Origin: Pedobacter sp. MC2016-14
Lineage (GTDB): Bacteria > Bacteroidota > Bacteroidia > Sphingobacteriales > Sphingobacteriaceae
Assembly: GCF_020991475.1 (NCBI RefSeq)
Contig: NZ_JAJMPA010000003.1
Location: 496,001-560,000, forward strand
Direction of reading: 5' to 3'
DNA length: 64,000 nucleotides
In this document: one piece after another, positions 53,301 through 60,400 of the stretch
How the letters are laid out: every line of letters begins with the position of its first letter
How positions within the stretch are numbered: the stretch's first letter is position 1
The notes under the pieces: model-generated
The model's database searches: none
The model's input: only the letters and a program-made list of their open reading frames with translations
Told to the model about the DNA's origin: nothing
Translations under genes and position numbers: made by a program

Positions 53301-53630
53301 TGCATGCTCAGTTTAAGTTCAGCGGCAATTACAGGTACCGCTCTTGATCCTATGGCGGGTGAAATATTTATACCCAATGTCTTTTCACCTAATGGGGATG
53401 GAAAGAATGATATATTATTTGTGAGAGGTACTTCAATTAAGTCGCTTTTATTTAATGTGTATGACCAGTGGGGAGAGCTAATCTTTAGGGCGAACGACAA
53501 GTCTGTAGGATGGGATGGAACTTACAGAGGTAAACTGCAACCAGTAGGTGTGTATGCCTACTATACTGAAATAGTTCAACTTGATGGCAGCAAAGTAATT
53601 AGAAAAGGAACAGTTACATTATTACGGTGA
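50337..53630 (+). CDS. Type IX secretion cargo with type B sorting domain, repeat-rich surface protein
   Basis: 1097 residues. Signal peptide at 1-21. Residues 22-480 contain several beta-propeller-like repeats of SBBP type (GNDAYIAKYAPDGKIIWVVK, EDMFLIKYNTNGGFVWAKSL, KSLIAKYDANGNLVWYQALG). Residues 490-1000 hold Ig-like or PKD-like modules, two of which share the phrase YQWQSS or YQWQSAG and later ones IYKWYTSSTGG. The end, from about residue 1005 (IFIPNVFSPNGDGKND) to KVIRKGTVTLLR, is the gliding-motility-associated C-terminal domain that marks type B sorting through the type IX system. It is exported to the cell surface or outside. Its stop overlaps the start of the PorP/SprF gene (GTGA). 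Confidence 0.9.
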   Translation: MKKNLTLVFFICLFIIYDCTGQSFRPEWVNTVSGTERYRATSIGKDASNNIYSAGHFTGVATFYSTDGSTRQLTGAGGNDAYIAKYAPDGKIIWVVKFGGSGSELINNMTIDDNGNVLVIGQYASTIDFGSVSLSSIGSEDMFLIKYNTNGGFVWAKSLGGSGIERGHQVTTDKDQNIFITGIYDSVIDLDPSSGVSQLTNNTPYFKSLIAKYDANGNLVWYQALGSGASGDGSSATPVTIDKNTGDVLIAGDFVSQFDFSFTNQPGAVVNPQGRSSYLARYTNNGTYKWVKTFPGTSSCQSICINDQLDIIMLSRYSGTFYPGGSTGLALTAKGNTDGLLHAYNSTGIFKWRKVIGGAGATVTVNRAYLDENQNIVICGILTGSADFDQDSPDGMLSPVNGGAGIFFGRYDKVGNAKTYAVIGGGCSLNAAYKVVATSNAFYITGGFCQTLDFDPSNCNVLSYTAKNSQTDAYLAKYLDDPPTNIVNTIMSPLITSFCNTLNPENIIGSAVNQASYQWQSAGEDGIYTNIQGATFKDYDLPVIDKTTYLRRAVTVCGQPYYSNLIIFSQTNVPITNNNITGPANAVFCGASNPDIIAGSVPQGGGGNYIYQWQSSADNLTFNDINGATGKDYDPPVIHATIYYRRQTTSTDCMTFSNSNAVTLTILPIPATPIPFAPTIAVCVGTSATFSIAAPLQGISYKWYPTSARTNLLHTGTSFTTDPINNTTNFYIEASNGSCISATLAQVQATILPPAPAPIVSVPEPSCAGKIVTLSINNPQAGIIYKWYTSSTGGDLVHTGSDFSTKSENITYYAEAVNSNCASLRRAAVINTLTPPAAPNLQNLSICPGNTAIIKSPNVTNTIVNWYSQSTGGNIITSGNEFTTPVLNSTTTYYAESVSSISGCVSNRTAVIVSMVKALQSPIVHVATTMSNSVTFSWNAISEAIAYEVSIDNGISFKNIGNKLSYTVTGIKTGASVSLLVKSKGTSACMLSLSSAAITGTALDPMAGEIFIPNVFSPNGDGKNDILFVRGTSIKSLLFNVYDQWGELIFRANDKSVGWDGTYRGKLQPVGVYAYYTEIVQLDGSKVIRKGTVTLLR

Positions 53631-54616
53631 AAAAGATAACAATAACTATACTGCTTGCATATGTATCTATATGTAAGCTATCTGCACAGATTGATCCACA
53701 TTTTTCACAATATTATGCGAATCCATTATGGCTTAATCCTGCGCTTACTGGCGTGGTAGATGGGGATATTCGTTTAAGCTGTAATGTTAAAAATCAATGG
53801 GGGCGTGTGGGAACTGGCTATCAAACGCAAGGTTTGGCCGTAGATTATCGGCCTACTAACCAAATAGGCCTTGGATTTACTGCTCTCAGTCAGGGCGCAG
53901 GTACCGCAGGATATAAATATTTAGCTGCCTACAGCTCATTCTCTTATGCCGTAGCACTTTCCAATGAATTTGAATGGCTGAACTTTGGTCTTCAAGCTGG
54001 CTTAATCAACAGAAGCGTTGATCTTTCTAAATTTCAGACCGATAGTCAGTACGACCCCTCTTTTGGATATAATCCAGGCCTTCCAATTAACGAAAGTTTA
54101 CTTTCTGAAAATGCCACGATATTTGATGCTGGTATTGGGGTTTTCTATCGTAATGACAATCCTTATAAAAAAGCAAATTATTTTATTGGAGCAAGCGCCG
54201 CGCATCTTTCCAGGCCTAATGATCCTTTTGCAACTGATGTTCAGAACTATAGGCTGCCTGTGCGCTTAAATTTTCACGGTGGCGTAAAATTGACGATGTC
54301 TAAAAATCTGGGATTGACTCCACACTTTATTTACATCCGGCAAAATAAAAATGAAATAGCGGCAGTCGGTTCTTATTCTGAAATTAGGGTTGAAAACGAT
54401 GATACTTTAATATTAGGGATTATGTATCGACTTGATGACGCAATCTTAGCCAATATTGGTTATCGCGTAGGACGTTTAGGGATTTGTGCAAGTTATGATT
54501 TTAATACATCCGCATTCAACAACGCCACCAGAGGTCATGGGGGTTTGGAATTTGCTTTTAGTTATACATTTGGGAAAGGTGTAATAGGCCTTTCTCCGGT
54601 ACTCCCAAAGTTTTAG
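53627..54616 (+). CDS. PorP/SprF family type IX secretion membrane protein
   Basis: 329 residues starting with GTG at 53627, overlapping the preceding stop. The signal peptide is followed by QIDPHFSQYYANPLWLNPAL, the family's signature. The rest is an outer-membrane beta barrel ending in FAFSYTFGKGVIGLSPV. PorP/SprF proteins go with type B cargo and are needed to move it across the outer membrane or attach it; the operon layout here, cargo then PorP/SprF, is the standard one. The core type IX machine is not in this window. The cargo gene and this gene clearly function as a pair. Confidence 0.92.
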   Translation: MKKITITILLAYVSICKLSAQIDPHFSQYYANPLWLNPALTGVVDGDIRLSCNVKNQWGRVGTGYQTQGLAVDYRPTNQIGLGFTALSQGAGTAGYKYLAAYSSFSYAVALSNEFEWLNFGLQAGLINRSVDLSKFQTDSQYDPSFGYNPGLPINESLLSENATIFDAGIGVFYRNDNPYKKANYFIGASAAHLSRPNDPFATDVQNYRLPVRLNFHGGVKLTMSKNLGLTPHFIYIRQNKNEIAAVGSYSEIRVENDDTLILGIMYRLDDAILANIGYRVGRLGICASYDFNTSAFNNATRGHGGLEFAFSYTFGKGVIGLSPVLPKF

Positions 54617-54641
54617 CTACGAATTTAGTAACCGTCTGAAT

Positions 54642-55826
54642 TTAATTTCCTGAAATCATTTGAACAATGGTGCCATACCCCATCCAGATCATAATGGCCA
54701 CCACAAGGATTCCTGAAACGGTGAGCCATAAAGGTTGCTTATAATCTGCTATGATCCGTGTACGGTAAGCCGCTACGAGCATTATGCCCAATGCAATGGG
54801 TAGTATGAGTCCGTTTAATGCCCCTACAGCAAGCAACACCTCTACCGGTTTACCTACAATTTCAAAAATGATACAGGAGATGGAGATAAATACGATGATG
54901 ATTTCCCTATTGTACTTTAATATCACAGGGTGAAAGCTTTTGATAAAAGAGATGGAGGTATAAGCTGAACCGACAACAGAGGAAATACCTGCTGCCCATA
55001 TCACAAGTCCGAACACTTTATAACCAAACTGTCCGCTGGCCAATTGAAAGACAGATGCAGCAGGATTTGAGGGATCTAAAACGGCACCTTTACTAACCAC
55101 ACCAAGGGCGGCTATAAACAACAGCAAGCGCATTAGAGATGCCAGGCCAATAGCACTAAGAGCACCTTTATTTACGCCCGAAAGGTTTTCTATTCCTGTT
55201 TGACGTGCATCGAGTAAACGGTGTGCTCCTGAGAAAGTGATGTATCCGCCAACGGTTCCACCAACAATAGTGAGCACCGCCGTAAAGCTAAACTGAGTGG
55301 GATTTACCGCCCTGATTGCCGCTTCTGCCAGTGGAGGATCACTGATGTATGCGATGAATAAAGCGAGTCCGATTTTCAATAATCCCATGGTTTTTGCAAA
55401 AACATCCATGGCTTTTCCTGCCTCTTTATAAAGAAATATACCAATAGCGATGATGGCACTGATTATTGCACCCTGCCCTACGCTGATGCCAAATAAAACA
55501 TTCAGTCCAAGTCCTGCCCCTGCTATATTTCCAATGTTAAAAGCCAGTCCACCAAGAAAAACAAGAAAGGATATAAAATAACCCAGTCCGGGAAAAACAT
55601 TATTGGCAATATCCTGTGCGGGCTTGTCTGCAACGGCTATGATGCGCCATATGTTCAGCTGTGCAACAGCATCAAGAATAATAGAAAGCAAAATGACAAA
55701 GGCAAAACTTGCGCCCAACTGTTGCGTAAATACTGCTGTTTGCGTGAGGAAGCCTGGTCCAATTGCTGATGAAGCCATCAAAAAAGCAGCTCCGAGTAAT
55801 ACGCTCCAGTTGTATTTTTTATTCAT
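54642..55826 (-). CDS. NRAMP-fold transporter linked to 5-oxoprolinase genes
   Basis: 394 residues with about eleven membrane helices. The first helix has SSAIGPGFLTQTAVFT, which corresponds to the NRAMP region GPGxxDPGN, but the metal-binding Asp-Pro-Gly-Asn is absent. The sixth helix region has TFSGAHRLLD rather than the Met-containing metal site. The protein belongs to the NRAMP-related branch seen next to YcsF/kip genes, such as YcsG of Bacillus subtilis. Its gene is the last of the pxp operon, 2 bases after pxpA. I infer an organic substrate, probably 5-oxoproline, rather than a divalent metal. The transported compound has not been shown. Confidence 0.85.
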   Translation of the reverse strand: MNKKYNWSVLLGAAFLMASSAIGPGFLTQTAVFTQQLGASFAFVILLSIILDAVAQLNIWRIIAVADKPAQDIANNVFPGLGYFISFLVFLGGLAFNIGNIAGAGLGLNVLFGISVGQGAIISAIIAIGIFLYKEAGKAMDVFAKTMGLLKIGLALFIAYISDPPLAEAAIRAVNPTQFSFTAVLTIVGGTVGGYITFSGAHRLLDARQTGIENLSGVNKGALSAIGLASLMRLLLFIAALGVVSKGAVLDPSNPAASVFQLASGQFGYKVFGLVIWAAGISSVVGSAYTSISFIKSFHPVILKYNREIIIVFISISCIIFEIVGKPVEVLLAVGALNGLILPIALGIMLVAAYRTRIIADYKQPLWLTVSGILVVAIMIWMGYGTIVQMISGN

Positions 55827-55828
55827 AA

Positions 55829-56584
55829 TTATGGTTTCTTAAGCTCAATGCCTTGAGATTTTAAGGTTTGGTTTATTTTTTTCGCAAATGCAACAGCATG
55901 TTCACCATCTCCATGCAGACATAACGTTTCTGCCAGCAACTGAACGGTATTCTGATTGGTGGAAATCACCTGTTGATTCATCACCATCTTCATTACCTGA
56001 TCAATAGCTAGCTCTTCATCTTTAATCATGGAATTTTCATGACTCCTTGGGGTTAGCAAACCGTTATCCTGATAAGTCCGGTCGGCAAAGACCTCAGAAG
56101 CCGTAGCCAATCCTAGCTTTTGTGCAGATGTTATCATTTCACTTCCAGCCAGTCCGTACAAGATTAGTACAGGATCAAAATCATATACCGCCTGTGACAG
56201 TGCATCGGCCAGTCCTTTATCTCTGGCAGCCATATTGTAAAGTGCGCCATGCGCTTTAACATGATGCAACACCCCTCCGGATGCCCTAACAAATGCACTA
56301 AGTGCACCAATTTGATAAAGACAAATCTGGTAAGCTTCTCTTGGACTAATCGCCATTTCCCGTCGGCCAAAACCTTGAAGATCCTGCAGACCAGGATGGG
56401 CACCAATAGCTACATTATTCTTTATGGCCAATTTAACTGTTTTTTCCATTGTTCTGGCATCTCCGGCATGAAAACCACAGGCGATATTTGCTGAGGTAAT
56501 GAACTGCATCAAAACCTCATCATCAGGCATGGCATAGTTCCCAAAACCTTCGCCCATATCACAGTTTAAATCTATCCTTTTCAT
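55829..56584 (-). CDS. pxpA: 5-oxoprolinase subunit A (LamB/YcsF family)
   Basis: 251 residues, the usual size. The family opening IDLNCDMGEGFGNYAMPDDE is intact, as are SANIACGFHAGDARTM, GAHPGLQDLQGFGRREM and CLHGDGEHAV. These hold the metal and substrate ligands of the TIM-barrel-like fold. With PxpB and PxpC it makes ATP-dependent 5-oxoprolinase, which opens 5-oxo-L-proline (pyroglutamate) to glutamate. It is the third pxp gene in transcription order, 6 bases after pxpC and 2 bases before the transporter gene. A complete PxpABC set indicates a working enzyme. Confidence 0.93.
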   Translation of the reverse strand: MKRIDLNCDMGEGFGNYAMPDDEVLMQFITSANIACGFHAGDARTMEKTVKLAIKNNVAIGAHPGLQDLQGFGRREMAISPREAYQICLYQIGALSAFVRASGGVLHHVKAHGALYNMAARDKGLADALSQAVYDFDPVLILYGLAGSEMITSAQKLGLATASEVFADRTYQDNGLLTPRSHENSMIKDEELAIDQVMKMVMNQQVISTNQNTVQLLAETLCLHGDGEHAVAFAKKINQTLKSQGIELKKP

Positions 56585-56590
56585 TTGAAA

Positions 56591-57586
56591 TTAATATGAT
56601 AACCTGCTTGCAATCGCAGCATCCAACTTTTTTAGTTCCTTCTCTCTGGCAATATATAGCTTTTCGGCTTCATCATGGCTGATCTTTTTGAAATTGATCA
56701 CATCTCCAGGTTTGAGTTGAGCGCAAAGGGGCAAATCTACTTCCGTCACCTGTGCTATTCTGGGATATCCACCGGTGGTCTGACAGTCTGCCATTAATAA
56801 AATAAGCTGCCCGGCACCGTTTACTTGTATGCTGCCCGGAGTAACTGCAGTACTTAACAACTCTTTCTGAGTAGTTCTTTTCATGGCCATCCCTTCCAGT
56901 TGGTAACCCATCCTATTGCTCTGGAACCCGATTTTGAACGGATCATTTAGCAAGCTGAAAATGGAGCTATCTTCAAACCAGTCATGTTCCCTGGCCATAA
57001 ATACCCTGATCGTTTTGCGCTTAGCGGAAAGGAATGACTGCGTGTGTATCCGCAAAGCTTTTTCAGCATTTTCAAGATTGTTAAATTTTCTGATAATTGC
57101 CGCGGTTATATTAGTAATTAAAGGATTAGCGTTTATCAGTTGAGCAGCCGTAAGTACCTCTCCGTTAATGCCGCCAAGTTTTGCTGTAAGGTAAGTACTG
57201 CAGCTGCCCATAACGGTAGGGACATACCATCCTCCTGCAATAGCCAGATAAGTTCTGGCCCCATCCGGATTATTGATTAGTTTTACCCTTGAACCCCTGG
57301 AAAGAAATACAGGGCTATCGGAAATTAATTGTATACCGTTATGGACTAGAAAGGCCCCAGCTCCGGAATATGCAATCAAAACATCAGTTTCACAACTAAA
57401 CTCTGCTGATGCGTAGGTGAACTCGATGGTAGGAGCATCATCAGGATTTCCCAGTGCTTTATTTGCCAGTCTATGAGAAAGGGTATCCATTGCTCCTGAA
57501 ACCGCCACTGCTTGTGAGCGATAACTATACCTGCCCAAATCCTGGACGGTTGACAAAATCCCTGGTTTTAAAATCTTTATTTGCAT
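56591..57586 (-). CDS. pxpC: 5-oxoprolinase subunit C (biotin-dependent carboxyltransferase family)
   Basis: 331 residues. It begins MQIKILKPGILSTVQDLGRY, the family's opening. Other family stretches are VSGAMDTLSHRLANKALGNP, TYLAIAGGWYVPTVMGSCST and LPLCAQLKPGDVINFKKI. It has the KipA/AHS2 fold. With PxpB it forms the ATP-dependent part of 5-oxoprolinase. Despite the family name no biotin is used in this complex, as far as is known. It lies 6 bases after pxpB and 6 bases before pxpA. Confidence 0.92.
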   Translation of the reverse strand: MQIKILKPGILSTVQDLGRYSYRSQAVAVSGAMDTLSHRLANKALGNPDDAPTIEFTYASAEFSCETDVLIAYSGAGAFLVHNGIQLISDSPVFLSRGSRVKLINNPDGARTYLAIAGGWYVPTVMGSCSTYLTAKLGGINGEVLTAAQLINANPLITNITAAIIRKFNNLENAEKALRIHTQSFLSAKRKTIRVFMAREHDWFEDSSIFSLLNDPFKIGFQSNRMGYQLEGMAMKRTTQKELLSTAVTPGSIQVNGAGQLILLMADCQTTGGYPRIAQVTEVDLPLCAQLKPGDVINFKKISHDEAEKLYIAREKELKKLDAAIASRLSY

Positions 57587-57592
57587 GCCCCT

Positions 57593-58291
57593 TTAGTGAA
57601 AATCGTTAAACTCTTTAGCTGTAATAGGAACGAATTTAACAGATTCTCCGGCCTGTAGCAATGACGGTTGAACACGTTGATGATCAAACAGTGTCAATGG
57701 TGTTCTGCCTATAATCTGCCATCCCCCGGGTGTTTCTAATGAATATATGCCTGTCTGGCTGCCAGCGATACCAACTGAGCCGGCAGGAATCTTAGCTCTT
57801 GGCGAAGACTTTCTAGGCGCAGATATCCGTTCGTCCATTCCTCCCAGGTATGGAAAACCCGGTACAAAACCAATCATAAAGATCTTGTAAATGGCTGAAC
57901 TGTGAATATTGATGACCTGATCTACGGGCATTCCGGCATGATTGGCCACTTCCTCCAGATCTGGTCCATAACAGCCACCGTAGAGCACGGGTATTTTTAT
58001 AATTTTTTGTTCCCTTAAATCGGTAATTCCAGGCAAAGATTTCAAGCTTTCAAGATGCGTACGGATCTTTGAAAATACATTTACACCAGGTAAATCGCTC
58101 TCATTTACTACTACTGCACTATAAAAAACCGTAAGCGTAGTATAACCAGTTACCGTTGTGATAAATCCCCTAAAAGGATTCTCCTTTAAAAGAAGATCGA
58201 AACGATAAATAGCATCAGCTATATGTCCACTAATCTGCTGGCCAAATTCCAACGTTACAGATTGCTCACTCAAAGGATAAATACTAAACAT
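57593..58291 (-). CDS. pxpB: 5-oxoprolinase subunit B (KipI/AHS1 family)
   Basis: 232 residues from ATG 58291 (MFSIYPLSEQSVTLEFGQQI). The frame continues back to 58366, but those 25 residues are a translation of the tRNA-Pro gene (for example VVGSNPAIPT is the T-arm) and are not protein. Family stretches: TLTVFYSAVV, IPVLYGGCYGPDLEEVANHA, YKIFMIGFVPGFPYLGGMDE, and VGIAGSQTGIYSLETPGGW. The protein forms the KipI half of the KipI-KipA complex and, with PxpA, 5-oxoprolinase. It is the first gene of the operon and follows the tRNA by only 38 bases. Confidence 0.92.
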   Translation of the reverse strand: MFSIYPLSEQSVTLEFGQQISGHIADAIYRFDLLLKENPFRGFITTVTGYTTLTVFYSAVVVNESDLPGVNVFSKIRTHLESLKSLPGITDLREQKIIKIPVLYGGCYGPDLEEVANHAGMPVDQVINIHSSAIYKIFMIGFVPGFPYLGGMDERISAPRKSSPRAKIPAGSVGIAGSQTGIYSLETPGGWQIIGRTPLTLFDHQRVQPSLLQAGESVKFVPITAKEFNDFH

Positions 58292-58329
58292 ACCTGGCTG
58301 AATTATTTGAAATGGGATATTTGTATTTG

Positions 58330-58403
58330 TCGGGATGGCAGGATTTGAACCTACGACCTCCAGCACCCCATGCTGGCGCGATACCTGGCTACGCTACATC
58401 CCG
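58330..58403 (-). tRNA. tRNA-Pro (anticodon GGG)
   Basis: Minus-strand cloverleaf. Acceptor arms CGGGATG (58397-58403) and CATCCCG (58331-58337) with discriminator A at 58330; D arm GCGTAGCCAGGTATCGC; anticodon stem CCAGC/GCTGG with loop ATGGGGT, so the anticodon GGG is at 58367-58369; T arm GTAGG-TTCGAAT-CCTGC. No CCA is encoded at the 3' end. A promoter with -7 box lies upstream, and pxpB starts 38 bases downstream. Confidence 0.96.
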
Positions 58404-58434
58404 ATGGTGATTGTGTTTTAGACAGTCAGGGCTG

Positions 58435-58442
58435 CAAATATA
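58435..58442 (-). promoter_or_regulatory. Promoter of tRNA-Pro (-7 box TATATTTG, -33 TTTG)
   Basis: Exact TAnnTTTG on the minus strand at 58435-58442 and TTTG at 58462-58465, with 19 bases between, the Bacteroidota layout. Transcription should start about 25 bases before the tRNA. It may also serve the pxp operon. Confidence 0.65.
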
Positions 58443-58509
58443 AAAACGTCCTGCATTTAGACAAAATATATTTTAGATATAACGATGGTGTTACCTTCCT
58501 TTCCGGAAG

Positions 58510-59532
58510 CTAATTTCCAATTTCAATTGGTCCGAATAAACCACCATGAAGATTGATGTCTTTAAAAATCAGCTTAGGCGTACTGGTTGCTGCGGCAGCA
58601 AGAGGCACTTTGTATACCACACCTGCATCCTGACTTGTAGAATTGGATCTGCTAATCCAGTATAAATATCTGTGTTTCGAATCAATATTGAGCCCCAACA
58701 CGGTTGAAATGGGATGGTTGGCAGAACCCCCTGAAGATATTACCGTAGTAGCAGGATTTCCATTAACGTCTCCTTTAAACAAATAACTGGTTCCAGTGGC
58801 TGAACCCTGTGAACTGGCAATGTATAAGTTGGAACCATCAATAGCAATTCCGGTAAAGCGGTCAATTTCGGCTACCCTAATTGGCAAACTCGCTTTGTTG
58901 TACAACAATACTGGTGTACCTGTACCATCCAGGTTTGCTTTATAAACTGAAGATTCCTTTCTGGGCAAACTTTCCAGATCATTTTCAACCACATAAATTT
59001 TATTGTTTGCACCATCAATATTAATACTAACCACATCTCCGAACTTAAACGAACTGAATAACATGGTATTTCCGGTGCCATCTAAATTGCAACGGTACAG
59101 ATATTCACCAACCGCTTTTTCATCATAAACTACATAGTATAGTTTCCTGCTAACCGGCTCTACCGCCATCGCACTAATCACCAACTGCGGAAGGGATAAT
59201 ATGCGTTGTTTAGGACCACCGGAGGTATCGCCCTTGTTTACATAACAAGTGAAGTTAGAAGAGGTAACCGGCTCAATGTCCATCTCGGCCCAGTAAATCT
59301 CCTTTGTGCCCGGATGGATTTCCAATGCCACCAGTGGATCATACAGCCCACCGTCGTACAGTTTAGTTACTGTTTGAGTTCCGTCTGATTGAATTGTACC
59401 TTTTAGTAGGATCATATTTTCAATGCCCCCACCAAACCAGTAGGCCGTTTCTACGGTGGAAATGATAGCCTTTTTCTTGCAAGAAAAGAGAATGGACAAC
59501 AGAAAGAGTGCGAGAATAGATTTTTTCAACAT
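58510..59532 (-). CDS. Lipoprotein with YWTD/NHL-like beta-propeller
   Basis: 340 residues from ATG 59532 (two more ATG codons precede it in frame). The lipoprotein signal is LALFLLSILFSC. The mature protein has repeated units such as ALEIHPGTKEIYWAEMD, AMAVEPVSRKLYYVVYD, SINIDGANNKIYVVEND, AIDGSNLYIASSQ and NIDSKHRYLYWISR, each followed by an LDGTG-type turn. This is the pattern of six-bladed LDL-receptor class B (YWTD) propellers. It is anchored in the cell envelope. The propeller probably binds something, but no ligand or enzyme site can be named. A promoter -7 box lies 35 bases upstream. Confidence 0.75.
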   Translation of the reverse strand: MLKKSILALFLLSILFSCKKKAIISTVETAYWFGGGIENMILLKGTIQSDGTQTVTKLYDGGLYDPLVALEIHPGTKEIYWAEMDIEPVTSSNFTCYVNKGDTSGGPKQRILSLPQLVISAMAVEPVSRKLYYVVYDEKAVGEYLYRCNLDGTGNTMLFSSFKFGDVVSINIDGANNKIYVVENDLESLPRKESSVYKANLDGTGTPVLLYNKASLPIRVAEIDRFTGIAIDGSNLYIASSQGSATGTSYLFKGDVNGNPATTVISSGGSANHPISTVLGLNIDSKHRYLYWISRSNSTSQDAGVVYKVPLAAAATSTPKLIFKDINLHGGLFGPIEIGN

Positions 59533-59567
59533 CATCATTATTGGAGGAGTTAATAATCAACAACATA

Positions 59568-59575
59568 CAAATATA
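59568..59575 (-). promoter_or_regulatory. Promoter -7 box (TATATTTG)
   Basis: Exact TAnnTTTG match on the minus strand, 35 bases before the start of the propeller lipoprotein gene. An ACTCC/GGAGT inverted pair flanks the following leader (59541-59578 region). Confidence 0.5.
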
Positions 59576-59658
59576 CTCCTTTAATGAATGTACGCAAATT
59601 TAATTCATATTAAAATAAGAATTTATTTAAGAAATCCCGCCTATGCATAACAATCGCC

Positions 59659-60372
59659 CTATAAGCTGTTCAATTCTTGAATACTGATGCCAGTAGCCTC
59701 GGATATAATCGCCAGGCTAACTCCTCTCCTTTTTAGGATCTTTGCTATTTCTCTTTTTTCTCTGTCAAAGCTTTGGGATCCATCGAGATCATCATATGTG
59801 ACAACGGTTTTAACACTTATATTCTCAGTATTTCCGGTTACCGCTTTGATTTGCCCTGCCCTTGATGCTGAATCGAAATTATCAAAGTAAGTAATGACAA
59901 CTGGCCCTACAGACTTAACCTTGCCCTGCTTATATGATCCATCAAATACATCGTAATAATTTATCGCAATGTTTCCGATTGATTTAATTTTACCATTTTT
60001 CTCCGCACCATCAAAACGATCATAATAATTGACTGAGACATCATTTATCGCTTTAAGCTTACCTGCTTTATCAGAGCCATCAAAAACATCGTAATAATTG
60101 AAGCTCAAATTCCCTAAGGATTTTATCTTGCCATTTTTGTCTTTACCATCAAAATTATCATAGTAACTGATTGCTGCATTTATACTCAATCGGTCAAGAT
60201 TAATTGAACCTTCTTTTTCAATAAAGACAACAGTTTTATCGAACACAACTTTAATAGACTGAATCGATTTTAAGTCTTTTGATAAGCTAAATACTGTTTT
60301 AGAAAATACCTGAGCATCAACGGTCAGTACCGATGCGAAAAGAAGTAGGAAGAATAGCAGTTTTTTTAACAT
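59659..60372 (-). CDS. Secreted protein with five 23-residue YYDxFDG repeats and a helix-turn-helix-like end
   Basis: 237 residues. A signal peptide (KKLLFFLLLFASVLTVDAQ) is followed by a first part to about residue 65. Then come five tandem units of 23 residues with the core YYDxFDGxxKxGKIKSIGN: YYDNFDG, YYDVFDG, YYDRFDG, YYDVFDG and a diverged YFDNFDS. After a linker there is a basic end, REIAKILKRRGVSLAIISEA followed by TGISIQELNSL, which resembles the two-helix motif at the C terminus of Rpn/PD-(D/E)xK-type proteins. That motif is unusual in an exported protein. The repeats, Asp- and aromatic-rich, suggest a beta-solenoid or a metal- or sugar-binding stack. I do not recognise the family. 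It lies 28 bases downstream of the gene at 60401. Confidence 0.65.
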   Translation of the reverse strand: MLKKLLFFLLLFASVLTVDAQVFSKTVFSLSKDLKSIQSIKVVFDKTVVFIEKEGSINLDRLSINAAISYYDNFDGKDKNGKIKSLGNLSFNYYDVFDGSDKAGKLKAINDVSVNYYDRFDGAEKNGKIKSIGNIAINYYDVFDGSYKQGKVKSVGPVVITYFDNFDSASRAGQIKAVTGNTENISVKTVVTYDDLDGSQSFDREKREIAKILKRRGVSLAIISEATGISIQELNSL

Positions 60373-60400
60373 GATTTTTTAAGGATATTGTATTTATGTT

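Noticed and set aside
54642..55826. Manganese/iron transporter (true NRAMP)
   Set aside because: The Asp-Pro-Gly-Asn metal motif of the first helix is absent and the gene is in a pxp operon.
58292..58366. N-terminal extension of PxpB by 25 residues
   Set aside because: It is a translation of the tRNA-Pro gene; the conserved family start is at 58291.
59659..60372. CRISPR-like regular repeats of 69 bp
   Set aside because: The units are in one reading frame of a protein with a signal peptide, are diverged at the DNA level and have no spacers.
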